Shown: positions 36,331 to 45,495, numbered from the stretch's first letter. The stretch is 64,000 nucleotides of DNA from UBA1672 sp051967755 (GCA_051967755.1 JBQDYD010000001.1:496001-560000), one strand, 5' to 3'. The notes: generated from the sequence alone by a model not told the origin. Made by a program: numbers and translations.

Positions 36331-37380
36331 ATGAAAACTTTCATTAAAAAACTAGCAGTTGCAGTTGGCCTCTCGGCCTTCTGCAACACCAATGTGCTGG
36401 CAAATGAGCCTGTTATCACGGTTAAATCAAAAAGTGAGTATTCCGCCCCGATCATTGTTATTCGCTCAAAATATGATTTTGAGAAATCCATTTCTTTGAA
36501 ATTAAAAACTGATCCTTCGCTTGATGCATCAGACATTCTCATAAGAACAATTTCCAAGTTCGGAATGGTCGATGCCAATGGCATTAAGATCGTATCGGGG
36601 TTCGATATCGATCAGTCGAACAATATTATTGTCGCCTTTAGCGGTGGAACCTCCGAGATTATTCAAACATCGGGAAACCCTTCACAGCTCAATATCGTTG
36701 CCAGCTTTCGAGATGCCAGTGGTCAGTTTGTTTCACCACCTCCTGATAGCGTCGCGGTTTATTCTATGAGTGGTGAAAAGTTATGCTTTGACTACAAAAC
36801 CGTTCAGCAAGCACCACCCAACATCGGCATTGCATTGCTGCTTGATCGTTCTGGCTCTATGGCTGGCAACATAGACGCGGTGAAAAGCACGGCGAATAAC
36901 TTCCTTAATTCATTGCCGTCGCATGCGCTATGTGCCGTTGGTAGCTTTAACTCCGATTTAACTTACGGCCATAAAAACTACCAGCAATGTAATGGCGGTG
37001 GATTTGGCTTTGAAAATATTGAAGCCAGTGGCGGCACAGATATATTTAAAGCGCTGAGCAGTGCCTATTCAGGCCTTTCTGGCAGTTACTTCAATGGGTA
37101 TCAGAAGGCGGCCATTGTCATCACTGACGGTTACACCGTGAATGATGCAAAAGTAAAAGCTGAATTACTCGCCAATAAAAATGGCATTCTGACTTTTGTG
37201 TATTTCATTGGTGGAAATCACAAAGATGACCTTAAAGGCATTACCGATCACTTTATTTCACAAGGCGGCAATGTAAAGCAGTCGCTATCGCATTACTTCA
37301 GTGCTATCGGACTTGCTTATAAAAGCCAGAAGGTTCTGAGCGTTAAGCCTTGCTCTGGAGGTGCGCATGCAACTCCGTAG
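36331..37380 (+). CDS. Exported von Willebrand factor A-domain protein
   Basis: 349 aa. Signal peptide (KKLAVAVGLSAFCNTNVLA), a beta-rich N-terminal domain (about residues 25-160), then a VWA domain with an intact MIDAS: DRSGSMAGN (D172-x-S-x-S), a Thr in GGTDIF and ITDGYTVND. VWA domains bind partners through a divalent metal; here the place is the periplasm or surface. Its 3' end overlaps the VirD4-like start. It may help contact a recipient or assemble a transfer complex; this is inference from context. Confidence 0.82.
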   Translation: MKTFIKKLAVAVGLSAFCNTNVLANEPVITVKSKSEYSAPIIVIRSKYDFEKSISLKLKTDPSLDASDILIRTISKFGMVDANGIKIVSGFDIDQSNNIIVAFSGGTSEIIQTSGNPSQLNIVASFRDASGQFVSPPPDSVAVYSMSGEKLCFDYKTVQQAPPNIGIALLLDRSGSMAGNIDAVKSTANNFLNSLPSHALCAVGSFNSDLTYGHKNYQQCNGGGFGFENIEASGGTDIFKALSSAYSGLSGSYFNGYQKAAIVITDGYTVNDAKVKAELLANKNGILTFVYFIGGNHKDDLKGITDHFISQGGNVKQSLSHYFSAIGLAYKSQKVLSVKPCSGGAHATP

Positions 37381-38989
37381 CCAAGGCACGCAGCATCCGT
37401 CGCGGATATATAGCCGCGACCCCGACTTGCATGGCTCAAGTAAATGGGCAACGAAAAACCACCTTCACCAAAAAGGCTATGGCGAAGGTGGGCGCATATT
37501 CCTTGGCTACGGCATGGCCGAAGCGAACAAAGGCCGTGCTTATTGCATTACCACAAATACTCAAAAGCACCTGCTAACTGTAGCACCCACACGAAGCGGA
37601 AAGCTTCTAACCGCTAGTATGCCGCGATGCTTGGAGCATCGTGGCTCGCTGGTTGCGCTTGATGTGAAAGATGGTGAGCTGTCTTTAATTGCTGCGCGAT
37701 TTCGGCGGGATGTGCTTGGCCATAAAGTCATAATTATCGACCCATGGGATTTAGCGTGCTCAAAGCTAGGCATGCCTCAATCAAGGTTTAACATTATGGA
37801 TTGGCTTGATCCTGACAATGATGACTTTGTTGAGGATGCCATGACCATTGCCGATAGCCTTGTCACTGACCGAGGAGGCAAAGACCCGTTTTGGACGGAT
37901 GAGGCTCGCGCGCTCGTTATGGGGCTAATTCTCTATGTTGCGGCCACGCCTTTGGTGTTAATGCCGACCGCCAAACGCTCACGCGACATACCGCAAGTGA
38001 GAAGATTGTTAAGCCTATCCTCTAACGATTTCAAAAACCTTGTGGGTGGCGAATACGAAAAGGATGAAGAAGGCAATGCCGTGTTAATAAAGCCCGGCAT
38101 GATGCAAAGCTCCAACGAATATGTTCGCTCTGCCGCCGCACGTATTCTTAATAAAGCGCCCAAAGAATTTTCCAGCATCTTATCAACGGCGCAACAAAAT
38201 ACGCATTTTTTAGAAAGCCCAAAAATACAGCGCACTTTATCGGAATCAGATTTTACCTTTCAAGAACTGGAAAATGGCAAAACAGATATCTTTGTCGTTT
38301 TGCCTGCGGGAAGATTGTTTACCTATAACCGCTTTTTGCGCATGCTGTTAAGTTCTGCAATTACTTCAGTAACCCGCTTTAAGACCAAGCCAAACCCGCC
38401 CGTGTACTTTCTTATGGAAGAAGCTGCTGCCTTGGGGCGCATGGAGGTCATTGAAACCGCATTTGGCTTAATGGCGGGATATGGCATGCAGCTCCACATG
38501 ATCGTGCAGGACTTAAATCAGCTCGTCTCACTCTATGGTGAGAGGTGGCAAACATTCATTGCCAATAGTGGCGTTATACAAATCTTCGGCACCCGTGATC
38601 TGATGACTTCAGAATACACATCAAGGCTGTGCGGCATAACAACGATTGAATCGTTAAGTGAGTACAGCGCTGAGATGCGGGCTCGCCTTTTTAGTGATCC
38701 CAATTTTTTAAGCCGAGAGGATGCGCTCACATCACGTTCGCTTATCACTCCCGACGAAGTAATGACGATGAGCCCAGTTGCTCAGATTCTTATCTTGTCT
38801 CATGCCAATCCAATCGCCTGTTTTAAAACCGCCTATTTTTTGGATCAGAGATATAGAAATAAAAATGGTTCGCCCATTTACGACATTCATCCAAACTTTG
38901 CCGACGACCCAATAAGCAGGCCTGTTAATTTCACTAAGCAGGGGCTGAACATTGCTGCGCCTCTTTCTTCGATATTTGATGGAGGGTGA
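37367..38989 (+). CDS. VirD4/TraG-like coupling ATPase without N-terminal membrane anchor
   Basis: 540 aa. Walker A APTRSGKL (about 73-80), LVALDVKDGELSLIAARFR, Walker B-like VYFLMEEAAALGRM (Glu where VirD4 usually has Asp) and QDLNQLVSLYG, followed by IQIFGTRDLMTSEY: the VirD4/TraG motor core, which delivers relaxase-DNA to a secretion channel. The usual N-terminal transmembrane pair is missing; small membrane proteins encoded on both sides could supply the anchor. GGAGG favours ATG 37367 over the upstream GTG. Confidence 0.88.
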   Translation: MQLRSQGTQHPSRIYSRDPDLHGSSKWATKNHLHQKGYGEGGRIFLGYGMAEANKGRAYCITTNTQKHLLTVAPTRSGKLLTASMPRCLEHRGSLVALDVKDGELSLIAARFRRDVLGHKVIIIDPWDLACSKLGMPQSRFNIMDWLDPDNDDFVEDAMTIADSLVTDRGGKDPFWTDEARALVMGLILYVAATPLVLMPTAKRSRDIPQVRRLLSLSSNDFKNLVGGEYEKDEEGNAVLIKPGMMQSSNEYVRSAAARILNKAPKEFSSILSTAQQNTHFLESPKIQRTLSESDFTFQELENGKTDIFVVLPAGRLFTYNRFLRMLLSSAITSVTRFKTKPNPPVYFLMEEAAALGRMEVIETAFGLMAGYGMQLHMIVQDLNQLVSLYGERWQTFIANSGVIQIFGTRDLMTSEYTSRLCGITTIESLSEYSAEMRARLFSDPNFLSREDALTSRSLITPDEVMTMSPVAQILILSHANPIACFKTAYFLDQRYRNKNGSPIYDIHPNFADDPISRPVNFTKQGLNIAAPLSSIFDGG

Positions 38990-38993
38990 GCAC

Positions 38994-39404
38994 ATGATAT
39001 TTAGAGCGTGGATTTTAATTGTTGCAATGGGCGTATGTGCATGGAGCGTGTGGATTGGGCTTGATGGGAAAATCCCTCCTTATGAATACGCGCCAGTTAG
39101 TTTTGTTTTCCATTGGGTAACACCATGGCTGTTATTAATTTTGGCTGCAAAGTCGTGGTATCGCATTTTCATCTGGGGACGCATGCTGCAAGCGAGGCAA
39201 TCGCCTCCAATTCTTAGTCGTGGACTCTCAACACAGCCGCATAAGCAAACAAATACAGTTTTGTTGAAACTTACTTCACAGGCGCTATTTCTTTTCGCCT
39301 TAGCTGGTGTGTTAAATCAGCTCTCAATTGATCACATCGAATGGTGGATCGCATCAATCGTTGCCTGTTTTTATCTTCTTAAGAAATCATCAAAGGCGGG
39401 GTGA
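38994..39404 (+). CDS. Small membrane protein after the coupling ATPase
   Basis: 136 aa, with about three to four hydrophobic helices (AWILIVAMGVCAWSVWIGL, FHWVTPWLLLILAAKSW, ALFLFALAGVLN, WWIASIVACFYLL). GGAGGG lies upstream of the ATG; an upstream in-frame extension overlaps the ATPase gene. It may be the missing membrane anchor of the coupling ATPase; the sequence alone does not show this. Confidence 0.68.
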   Translation: MIFRAWILIVAMGVCAWSVWIGLDGKIPPYEYAPVSFVFHWVTPWLLLILAAKSWYRIFIWGRMLQARQSPPILSRGLSTQPHKQTNTVLLKLTSQALFLFALAGVLNQLSIDHIEWWIASIVACFYLLKKSSKAG

Positions 39405-39523
39405 TGAATGTGATTAATTTATTACCCACAAAAACAGAAAGCAAAAAAACGGCAGAAACATGCGGTTTACAGGGCGCTTATTTACGATTTATTAACGACT
39501 TCAAGCGTATCATTATAAGTATG

Positions 39524-39569
39524 AGAGATTGTGGGAGCGCCAGAGCGTTCTATGCAACTCTCTTTTTTT
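39524..39569 (+). terminator. Intrinsic terminator of the transfer operon
   Basis: AGAGATTG (39524-39531) pairs with CAA-C-TCTCT (39555-39563, one bulged C) and is followed by a run of seven T. It lies about 120 bases after the 38994 gene. Confidence 0.6.
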
Positions 39570-39650
39570 GTGGTCAGGTGGGTGTATGTGCATGTTCCGC
39601 ACCCAGAACATGCCATCTCTCAGATATACGCGGCTGGCGCAAAGAATACG

Positions 39651-39686
39651 GCAGTGAGAGCAGTAATTCGCTTTCACTGCTTTTTT
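39651..39686 (+). terminator. Second intrinsic terminator, upstream of the recombinase operon
   Basis: GCAGTGA (39651-39657) / TCACTGC (39674-39680) with inner AGC/GCT pairing, followed by TTTTTT. The interval 39405-39698 therefore holds two terminators and no convincing gene; the stretch between them could be a short transcript. Confidence 0.72.
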
Positions 39687-39698
39687 ATGGGGGGATAT

Positions 39699-39908
39699 AT
39701 GGATAAACCCTTCATAAAACAGAATAAAAATGAGTCCAATATGGCTCAGATTTGTTTGAAGACTCCGCTGAAAGCGAGTCATAATCGGGGTTCCGACGAT
39801 GAAGCGATAATCGCTCTCGTGAAGTTTCTCGCAAGACGCGCCGCCGAAGAAGATTACGAATTTTACCGCAGCGCGCTTAGCAATCCCGATATAGAAGATG
39901 GTGGATAG
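39699..39908 (+). CDS. Small protein preceding the serine recombinase
   Basis: 69 aa. The C-terminal half (DDEAIIALVKFLARRAAEED) is a helix of the sort often encoded directly upstream of large serine recombinases in alphaproteobacterial elements. GGGGGG precedes the ATG. It ends just before the recombinase start. Role unknown. Confidence 0.6.
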   Translation: MDKPFIKQNKNESNMAQICLKTPLKASHNRGSDDEAIIALVKFLARRAAEEDYEFYRSALSNPDIEDGG

Positions 39909-39912
39909 GAAT

Positions 39913-41733
39913 ATGACGCAACGTGCTTGCATATATGCCCGATATAGCTCTGACCTTCAAAGTGACGCATCCATTGAAGATCAAATTCGCCTGTGCAGTG
40001 ACAAAGCAAGCGCTGAAGGCTGGAAGCTTGGCAATTGTTATACGGATGCAGGAATTTCAGGGGCATCACTCATGCGCCCTGGCATTCAATCTCTGCTAAG
40101 TGCCGCAATGAATGGCGAATTTGACATACTCATTGCTGAAGCCTTGGATCGCCTCTCTCGCGATCAGGAGGATATTGCAGGTATCTTTAAACGCATGGAG
40201 TTTGCTGGCGTTAAGATCATCACTCTTTCAGAAGGCGAAATATCCACGCTTCACATAGGCCTGAAAGGCACTATGAACGCGATGTTCCTGAAAGACTTGG
40301 CCGACAAGACTCGCCGTGGTCTTCGTGGTCGTGTAGAGAAAGGCAAATCAGGTGGCGGTCTGGCCTATGGCTATCAGGTGGTAAAACAGTTCGACGCCAA
40401 TGGCGAAGCCATCAAAGGGGATCGTGAGATTGATGAAGTGCAGGCCGACATCATCCGCCGCATCTTCCGAGAATATGGCATTGAAAACAAATCACCCAAA
40501 GCTATTGCTGCTCAGCTAAACGAAGAAGGCATACCTTGCCCATCTGGCAAAAGCTGGGGGCAATCCACCATAAACGGCAACCGCAAGCGCGGTACTGGCA
40601 TTCTGAACAATGAACTGTATATCGGTCGCCTGATCTGGAACAGACAGCGCTTTATCAAAGACCCTGCCACAGGAAAACGTGTAACGCGCCTGAATGATCC
40701 GTCTGAATGGATTATTCAGGATGTACCAGAGCAACGCATCGTTGATTCTGAGCTATGGGAAGCGGTTAAGACGCGCCAGAAAACACTGGATCGTAAATCT
40801 ACCGCGCTTTGGCAAACGAACCGCCCCCAATATCTGTTATCAGGACTGACCAAGTGTGGCGTTTGCGGTGGCGGGTATTCCAAAATCAACTCTACCCAAT
40901 ATGGCTGCTCTGCGGCCAAGAACAAAGGGGATAGCGTCTGTGACAATCGCCGCACCATCAAACGAGAAGCGCTTGAGGGCTATGTTTTGGATGGCTTGCA
41001 AGGCCATCTCATGCGTGAAGAGCTGGTCAATGTGTTCTGTAAAGAATACACCAAGCATTTAAGCACCTTGCATGCGCAGGCCAATGCGCAGCGTAAATCA
41101 CTTGAATCTCAACGTGACAGCCTTCTCAAAGAGCGCGAGCGCCTAATACAGGCCATCAAAGACGGTATTCCCGCCAGTATGGTCAAGGATGATCTGGAAA
41201 GCGTTTCAGAGCGCATTGAGAAAGCGGAACAAGCTCTGACGGTGCAACCCGCACTCAAGCCTCTGATTCATCCGGCCATGGCTTCACGTTACCACCAAGC
41301 CATTAAAGACCTAAAGGCATCGTTGAATGCGGATGGCGCGCGCGCCGAAGCATCACAGCATTTGAGGGGGCTTATCGACAAAGTGGTGTTAACACCAGAG
41401 GAAGGCGAGAAAGGCCTGCGTATTGATCTTTACGGAGATTTAGCTGGAATCTTGAATATGTCTTTGGAGACGAAAGATATGAAAATCTTGGACAAACTAT
41501 GCTTGAACGCATCGAATGATAATAAAGCTATCAATGGGGCCGAAGCCCACATAGATAGAATTGGTAGCGGGGGCTGGTTGCCAACGCTGTCTAAGCTGCT
41601 GGTAAGTGCCCTTGATATCGCCTCTAAGCCACCACATATCAGCGCGTTACTATCTAGCTTAGAGGGAGCCCACGCTTCACAGGGCGCGGAGTATAACGGC
41701 GAAAGCCCCATTTTGACAAGTGGAGAGGCTTGA
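39913..41733 (+). CDS. Large serine recombinase of the transfer region
   Basis: 606 aa. Catalytic resolvase domain with nucleophile Ser in YARYSSDLQSDASIEDQ, then EALDRLSRDQEDIAGIFKRM; a recombinase domain (LAYGYQVVKQFD, then GILNNELYIGRLIWNR); a zinc ribbon with Cys pairs (KCGVCGGGYSK, CSAAKNKGDSVCDN); and a coiled coil (about 390-450). It begins one small gene after a terminator and is followed after one base by the MobC-like gene, so recombinase, MobC and relaxase form one operon. It may act on an internal site or be a remnant of a nested element. Confidence 0.88.
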   Translation: MTQRACIYARYSSDLQSDASIEDQIRLCSDKASAEGWKLGNCYTDAGISGASLMRPGIQSLLSAAMNGEFDILIAEALDRLSRDQEDIAGIFKRMEFAGVKIITLSEGEISTLHIGLKGTMNAMFLKDLADKTRRGLRGRVEKGKSGGGLAYGYQVVKQFDANGEAIKGDREIDEVQADIIRRIFREYGIENKSPKAIAAQLNEEGIPCPSGKSWGQSTINGNRKRGTGILNNELYIGRLIWNRQRFIKDPATGKRVTRLNDPSEWIIQDVPEQRIVDSELWEAVKTRQKTLDRKSTALWQTNRPQYLLSGLTKCGVCGGGYSKINSTQYGCSAAKNKGDSVCDNRRTIKREALEGYVLDGLQGHLMREELVNVFCKEYTKHLSTLHAQANAQRKSLESQRDSLLKERERLIQAIKDGIPASMVKDDLESVSERIEKAEQALTVQPALKPLIHPAMASRYHQAIKDLKASLNADGARAEASQHLRGLIDKVVLTPEEGEKGLRIDLYGDLAGILNMSLETKDMKILDKLCLNASNDNKAINGAEAHIDRIGSGGWLPTLSKLLVSALDIASKPPHISALLSSLEGAHASQGAEYNGESPILTSGEA

Positions 41734-41734
41734 A

Positions 41735-42163
41735 ATGGTCGATAAAACGCCAAAAACCAAGTATCCACCTCCATTCTCCATGCGATTTACCGAGGAAGAG
41801 CGCAAAGCGTTAGAGACGGCTGCGGCAGGCAGACCGCTCGCAGCTTACATTCGCTGGCTGATCTTCAAAGAGGATATGCCCGAAATGCCCAAAAACCGCA
41901 CGCGCGGCGAAACTGCTGATATTGATCAAAAGGCCATCGCCAAGCTCATTGGGGCGCTCGGCCAATCCCGTATTAGCGCCAATATTAACCAGCTCGCCAA
42001 GGCGGCTAATTCTGGCTCTCTCCCCGTCAATCATGACGTTGTGGAATCACTCAATGAGTCTGTTACGGCTATTCAGTGGATGCGCGACACATTAATCAAA
42101 GCTCTAGGGCTAAAACCCCAAAGCCAGCCAGATAAGGAGGATGAAGATGATCCTCAAGGGTAA
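41735..42163 (+). CDS. MobC-like relaxosome accessory protein
   Basis: 142 aa. The N-terminal half reads as a ribbon-helix-helix (SMRFTEEERKALETAAAGRP then YIRWLIF), followed by IGALGQSRISANINQLAKAANSGSLP, the segment typical of MobC/MbeC relaxosome proteins that bind oriT. The relaxase gene begins inside its last codons (17-base overlap), as expected for co-working partners. Confidence 0.82.
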   Translation: MVDKTPKTKYPPPFSMRFTEEERKALETAAAGRPLAAYIRWLIFKEDMPEMPKNRTRGETADIDQKAIAKLIGALGQSRISANINQLAKAANSGSLPVNHDVVESLNESVTAIQWMRDTLIKALGLKPQSQPDKEDEDDPQG

Positions 42164-43484
42164 TCAACGCGCTGGCGGTCGCCAAATGGCGCTTCACCTG
42201 CTCAACGGGGAGCAAAATGAGCACGTCAATGTGCATGAGGTGAGCGGCTTTATGGCACAGGATGTTCTAGGCGCATTGAATGAAGCCTATGCGCTATCCA
42301 AGGGAACCAAGTGTAAGCAATTCATGTATTCCCTGAGCTTGAACCCGCCACAGGATGAAAAAGTCGATATTGAGACCTTTGAAAAAACGCTGGAGCGTGT
42401 GGAGCAAAAGCTGGGGCTGAAAGGCCAGCCCCGCGTGGTGGTCTTCCATGAAAAGGAAGGCCGCCGCCATGCGCACTGCGTTTGGAGCCGCATCAATACG
42501 GACGAGATGAAGGCGGTCAATATCTCGCACCCAAAACTAAAACTCAATGATATTTCAAAATCACTGTATCTCGAACATGGCTGGAAGATGCCTGAAGGCT
42601 TCAAAGACAAAACCAAGAAAAACCCGCTGAACTTTACCCGCGCCGAATGGCAGCAAGCGCAGCGGGTTGGCCGTAAAGCCTCTGATATAAAAAGTGAGCT
42701 TCAGGAGTGCTGGGCAATATCCGACACCAAAACCAGTTTCGAGCATGCGCTTCGTGAAAAAGGCTACTTTTTAGCCAAAGGCGATAAACGCGGTTTTGTG
42801 GCTTTAGATGTATATGGCGAAGTGTATTCACTCACGCGCCAGCTTGGGCAAAAAACCAAAGCCTTAGAGGCGCGCCTTGGCAGCGCCAAGGACTTGCCAT
42901 CAGTACAGGAAGTGAAAAGCGGCATACAAGGCCAGCTATCAAAGCTGTTTGATTCTTATAAAGAAGAATTGCGCAGCGTACACAATGAAAAGCTCAAGCC
43001 TCTGCTAGCTGATAAGGCCGAGCTAACCAATGAACACCGCTCGGTACGTGCCAGCCTTAAGGAATACCAGCAAAAACGCTGGCAGGCTGAAGAGCTAAAG
43101 CGATCCGCCAGAATCCGAAAAGGCTTTAAAGGCATTTGGGACAAGCTCAATGGCCGCTATTGGAAAACCCGAAAACGTAATGAACAAGAAGCGTGGCAGG
43201 CACATTTGCGCGACCGTAAACAGCAAGAAGAACTGATTCAAAAGCAGTTAACCGAGCGCCAGAACTTGCAAACGCAAATCCAATTACTGCGCGACACCCA
43301 AGAAAAAGAGCGCCAAGCACTGGTGCGTGATCTTTCTCATGTTGCCAAGCATGAAGAAAAATCAAAACACGCTCAACGCTCGAAAACGAATACGCAAAGC
43401 AGAAGCACTCAGCACACCAATGCACCAAACCGTCAAAACAGAGGTGATGACGATAAAGGCATGGATTTTGAGCCTGAGATATAA
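42147..43484 (+). CDS. HUH relaxase (MobA/VirD2 type)
   Basis: 445 aa. N-terminal relaxase domain beginning MILKGNQRAGGRQMALHLLN, candidate nicking Tyr in FMYSLSLNPP, and the metal-binding histidines in VVFHEKEGRRHAHCVWSRI (H101, H108, H110). The C-terminal half is a highly charged coiled coil (about 265-420) typical of mobilization proteins. It nicks oriT and pilots the strand to the coupling ATPase. AAGGAGG is placed for ATG 42147; the ATG at 42141 is too close to it. Confidence 0.9.
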   Translation: MILKGNQRAGGRQMALHLLNGEQNEHVNVHEVSGFMAQDVLGALNEAYALSKGTKCKQFMYSLSLNPPQDEKVDIETFEKTLERVEQKLGLKGQPRVVVFHEKEGRRHAHCVWSRINTDEMKAVNISHPKLKLNDISKSLYLEHGWKMPEGFKDKTKKNPLNFTRAEWQQAQRVGRKASDIKSELQECWAISDTKTSFEHALREKGYFLAKGDKRGFVALDVYGEVYSLTRQLGQKTKALEARLGSAKDLPSVQEVKSGIQGQLSKLFDSYKEELRSVHNEKLKPLLADKAELTNEHRSVRASLKEYQQKRWQAEELKRSARIRKGFKGIWDKLNGRYWKTRKRNEQEAWQAHLRDRKQQEELIQKQLTERQNLQTQIQLLRDTQEKERQALVRDLSHVAKHEEKSKHAQRSKTNTQSRSTQHTNAPNRQNRGDDDKGMDFEPEI

Positions 43485-43595
43485 GAAAGGACAATGGCAT
43501 GGCTTGTGATAAATGCGAACATTGCGGAAACCGCTACCATTGGAGCCATGCCTTTTCAAAATTCGGCTACGATGACGGCGACGGAAAAATTGAGA

Positions 43596-44803
43596 TGGAG
43601 TAGTTCAGACCAAATCTGACAGGTTCCCTTGAAAAAGAGAGGGTTACCGATTTTGATTGAAGGTGACTAAACCGTAAATCAATCAAAATACCGAGGTAAC
43701 CCTCATGCTTCATACTAACGACAAGATTGTTAAACACAAGGTGGGCCTACTCAATCTGGCCGACGAGCTGGGCAATATTTCCAAAGCCTGCAAGATGATG
43801 GGCGTGTCACGAGATACGTTTTATCGCTACAAAGAAGCTGTTCGTGATGGCGGAGTGGAAGCGCTGCTTGATCAGAATCGAAGAGTTCCAAATACCAAGA
43901 ATCGCGTTGATCCAGCTGTAGAAGTTGCAGTCACTCAATACGCCATTGACCAGCCTGCCCATGGCCAAGTCAGGGTATCCAATGAGCTTCGCAAGAAAGG
44001 TGTTTTTGTATCACCGAGCGGAGTACGCAGCATCTGGATCAGGCATGATCTGGCCAACTTCAAACAACGTCTGAAGGCTTTGGAAGCCAAGGTTGCTGAA
44101 GAAGGTCTGATCCTCACTGAATCACAAGTTCAAGCACTGGAGCGGAAGAAGCTCGACGATGAAGCCTGTGGTGAAATTGATACAGCCCACCCAGGTTACC
44201 TTGGGTCGCAAGATACGTTCTACGTCGGCACTTTCAAAGGCGTTGGCCGAGTGTATCAGCAGACCTATGTGGATACTTATGCCAAGGTGGCCCACTGCAA
44301 GCTTTACACGACCAAGACGCCTATTACGGCGGCAGATCTACTCAATGATCGCGTATTGCCATTCTACTCTTCCGAGGCGCTTCCTGTGCTGCGTATCCTG
44401 ACTGATCGAGGAACGGAATACTGCGGCAAGGCTGATAGCCATGATTACCAGCTCTATCTGGCGATCAATGATATCGAGCACACGCGCACCAAGGCTCGGC
44501 ATCCACAGACAAATGGAATCTGTGAACGGTTCCATAAGACCATCTTGCAGGAATTTTATCAGCCCGCTTTGCGGCGGAAGATTTTTGGCTCAATCGAAGA
44601 ACTGCAAACGGATCTGGACATCTGGCTGGATTATTACAACAATGAACGCACACATCAGGGCAAGAAGTGCTGTGGTAGAACGCCAATGGAAACCTTGCTC
44701 GATGGCAAAAAGATCTGGAAGGAAAAGTTTGTAAACTGAACCTGACCTGACAGACACCTTCATAAAAAATCGGTAACTGTCAGATCAAGTCTGAATTACT
44801 ACA
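43596..44803 (+). mobile_element. IS481-family insertion sequence
   Basis: 1208 bp, flanked by a 7-bp target duplication ATTGAGA (43589-43595 and 44804-44810). Imperfect 27-bp terminal inverted repeats begin TG and share TTCAGAC and ATCTGACAG. One transposase gene fills it. Confidence 0.93.
43705..44739 (+). CDS. IS481-family transposase
   Basis: 344 aa. N-terminal HTH (ELGNISKACKMMGVSRDTFYRYKE), then the DDE catalytic core: first Asp in QQTYVDTYAKVAHCKL, second in RILTDRGTEYCG, Glu in TNGICERFHKTILQEF. The C-terminus WLDYYNNERTHQGK is standard for IS481/IS3-type integrases. It appears intact, so the IS may be active. Confidence 0.95.
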   Translation: MLHTNDKIVKHKVGLLNLADELGNISKACKMMGVSRDTFYRYKEAVRDGGVEALLDQNRRVPNTKNRVDPAVEVAVTQYAIDQPAHGQVRVSNELRKKGVFVSPSGVRSIWIRHDLANFKQRLKALEAKVAEEGLILTESQVQALERKKLDDEACGEIDTAHPGYLGSQDTFYVGTFKGVGRVYQQTYVDTYAKVAHCKLYTTKTPITAADLLNDRVLPFYSSEALPVLRILTDRGTEYCGKADSHDYQLYLAINDIEHTRTKARHPQTNGICERFHKTILQEFYQPALRRKIFGSIEELQTDLDIWLDYYNNERTHQGKKCCGRTPMETLLDGKKIWKEKFVN

Positions 44804-45081
44804 ATTGAGACGCCTGAAATCGCCGAACTACTTGAAAGCGAAGGTTATGATGTGTGTTACGGGCGCTGGCTTGCGCACAACACGCTTATTTTTTCTATTA
44901 AAAAAAACGGCATGGAATTCATGCCGCGCGATAAATCTACAATTCGGATCGGCTATGACGATCCGACGACTTATTTGCCTGAAGATATTCAGGCGATATT
45001 AGACAGCAAAATGCCGTTTTTTAGCGTTTTTCCTTACTAAAATGCCCTTATTAGCGCAGCCTCAATTTGAGAGCGAGCATT

Positions 45082-45116
45082 GCCGCCAAGCCTCAAGCTT
45101 GGCGGCGCATTTTTTA
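45082..45116 (+). terminator. Strong rho-independent terminator
   Basis: Perfect 10-bp stem GCCGCCAAGC (45082-45091) / GCTTGGCGGC (45097-45106), loop CTCAA, then GCATTTTTT. It serves the split gene upstream. Confidence 0.9.
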
Positions 45117-45120
45117 TCGG

Positions 45121-45462
45121 TCAAAACAAATCGAGCTGCATGTCATCAGGATTTTTAACGCCAAACAAACATCGTGCGGCCTTAATGGTGGATTCTCCCT
45201 GAAATATGGGCTCTTGAGATGAAGGAATAAATATTTCCCATGCCGCCCATACTTTTAAGCCCGCGCCTTCGTAATGAAGGCGTATGCTATTGCTGCAACC
45301 TGAACCGCCGCAAATACCTAATTCATAACGAACCGCTTTTGCCATGTCGGCATCATTTAGACCTGTTGCCGCTCTGGCGTTCCATCTATCCAGCGCACCG
45401 CCTGTGCAGGTTAAAGCCCGTTTTAGTGATTTCTGTTTTTCTTCGTTTGTTAAATCACGCAT
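45121..45462 (-). CDS. Hypothetical protein near ardA
   Basis: 113 aa with KRALTCTGGALDRWNARAATG, a Cys pair in GICGGSGCSNSIRLHYEGAG and a C-terminal NPDDMQLDLF. AAGGGAA precedes the ATG. It follows ardA on the same strand with a short gap, and the two are likely co-transcribed. I recognise no domain. Confidence 0.65.
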   Translation of the reverse strand: MRDLTNEEKQKSLKRALTCTGGALDRWNARAATGLNDADMAKAVRYELGICGGSGCSNSIRLHYEGAGLKVWAAWEIFIPSSQEPIFQGESTIKAARCLFGVKNPDDMQLDLF

Positions 45463-45495
45463 TTTAAATTCCCTTTCCGCATGAAGGGAACCGCC

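Larger units (their letters stand above)
43499..45040 (+). pseudogene. Small Cys-containing gene split by the IS481-family copy
   Basis: The 5' part (43499-43595) encodes MACDKCEHCGNRYHWSHAFS and onward to GDGKIE; the 3' part (44811-45040) continues in frame with TPEIAELLESEGYDVCYGRW and ends PFFSVFPY. Removing the IS and one target copy restores a continuous frame of about 107 codons, with GKIE-TPEI at the joint. A strong terminator at 45082 follows. The N-terminal CxxC-xxH pattern suggests metal binding. In the present state it would make only a 34-residue product. Confidence 0.85.

Noticed and set aside
39401..39706. Open frame of about 100 codons after the coupling-ATPase operon
   Set aside because: It would run through two intrinsic terminators, has a poor start, and its product has no coherent fold; treated as non-coding.
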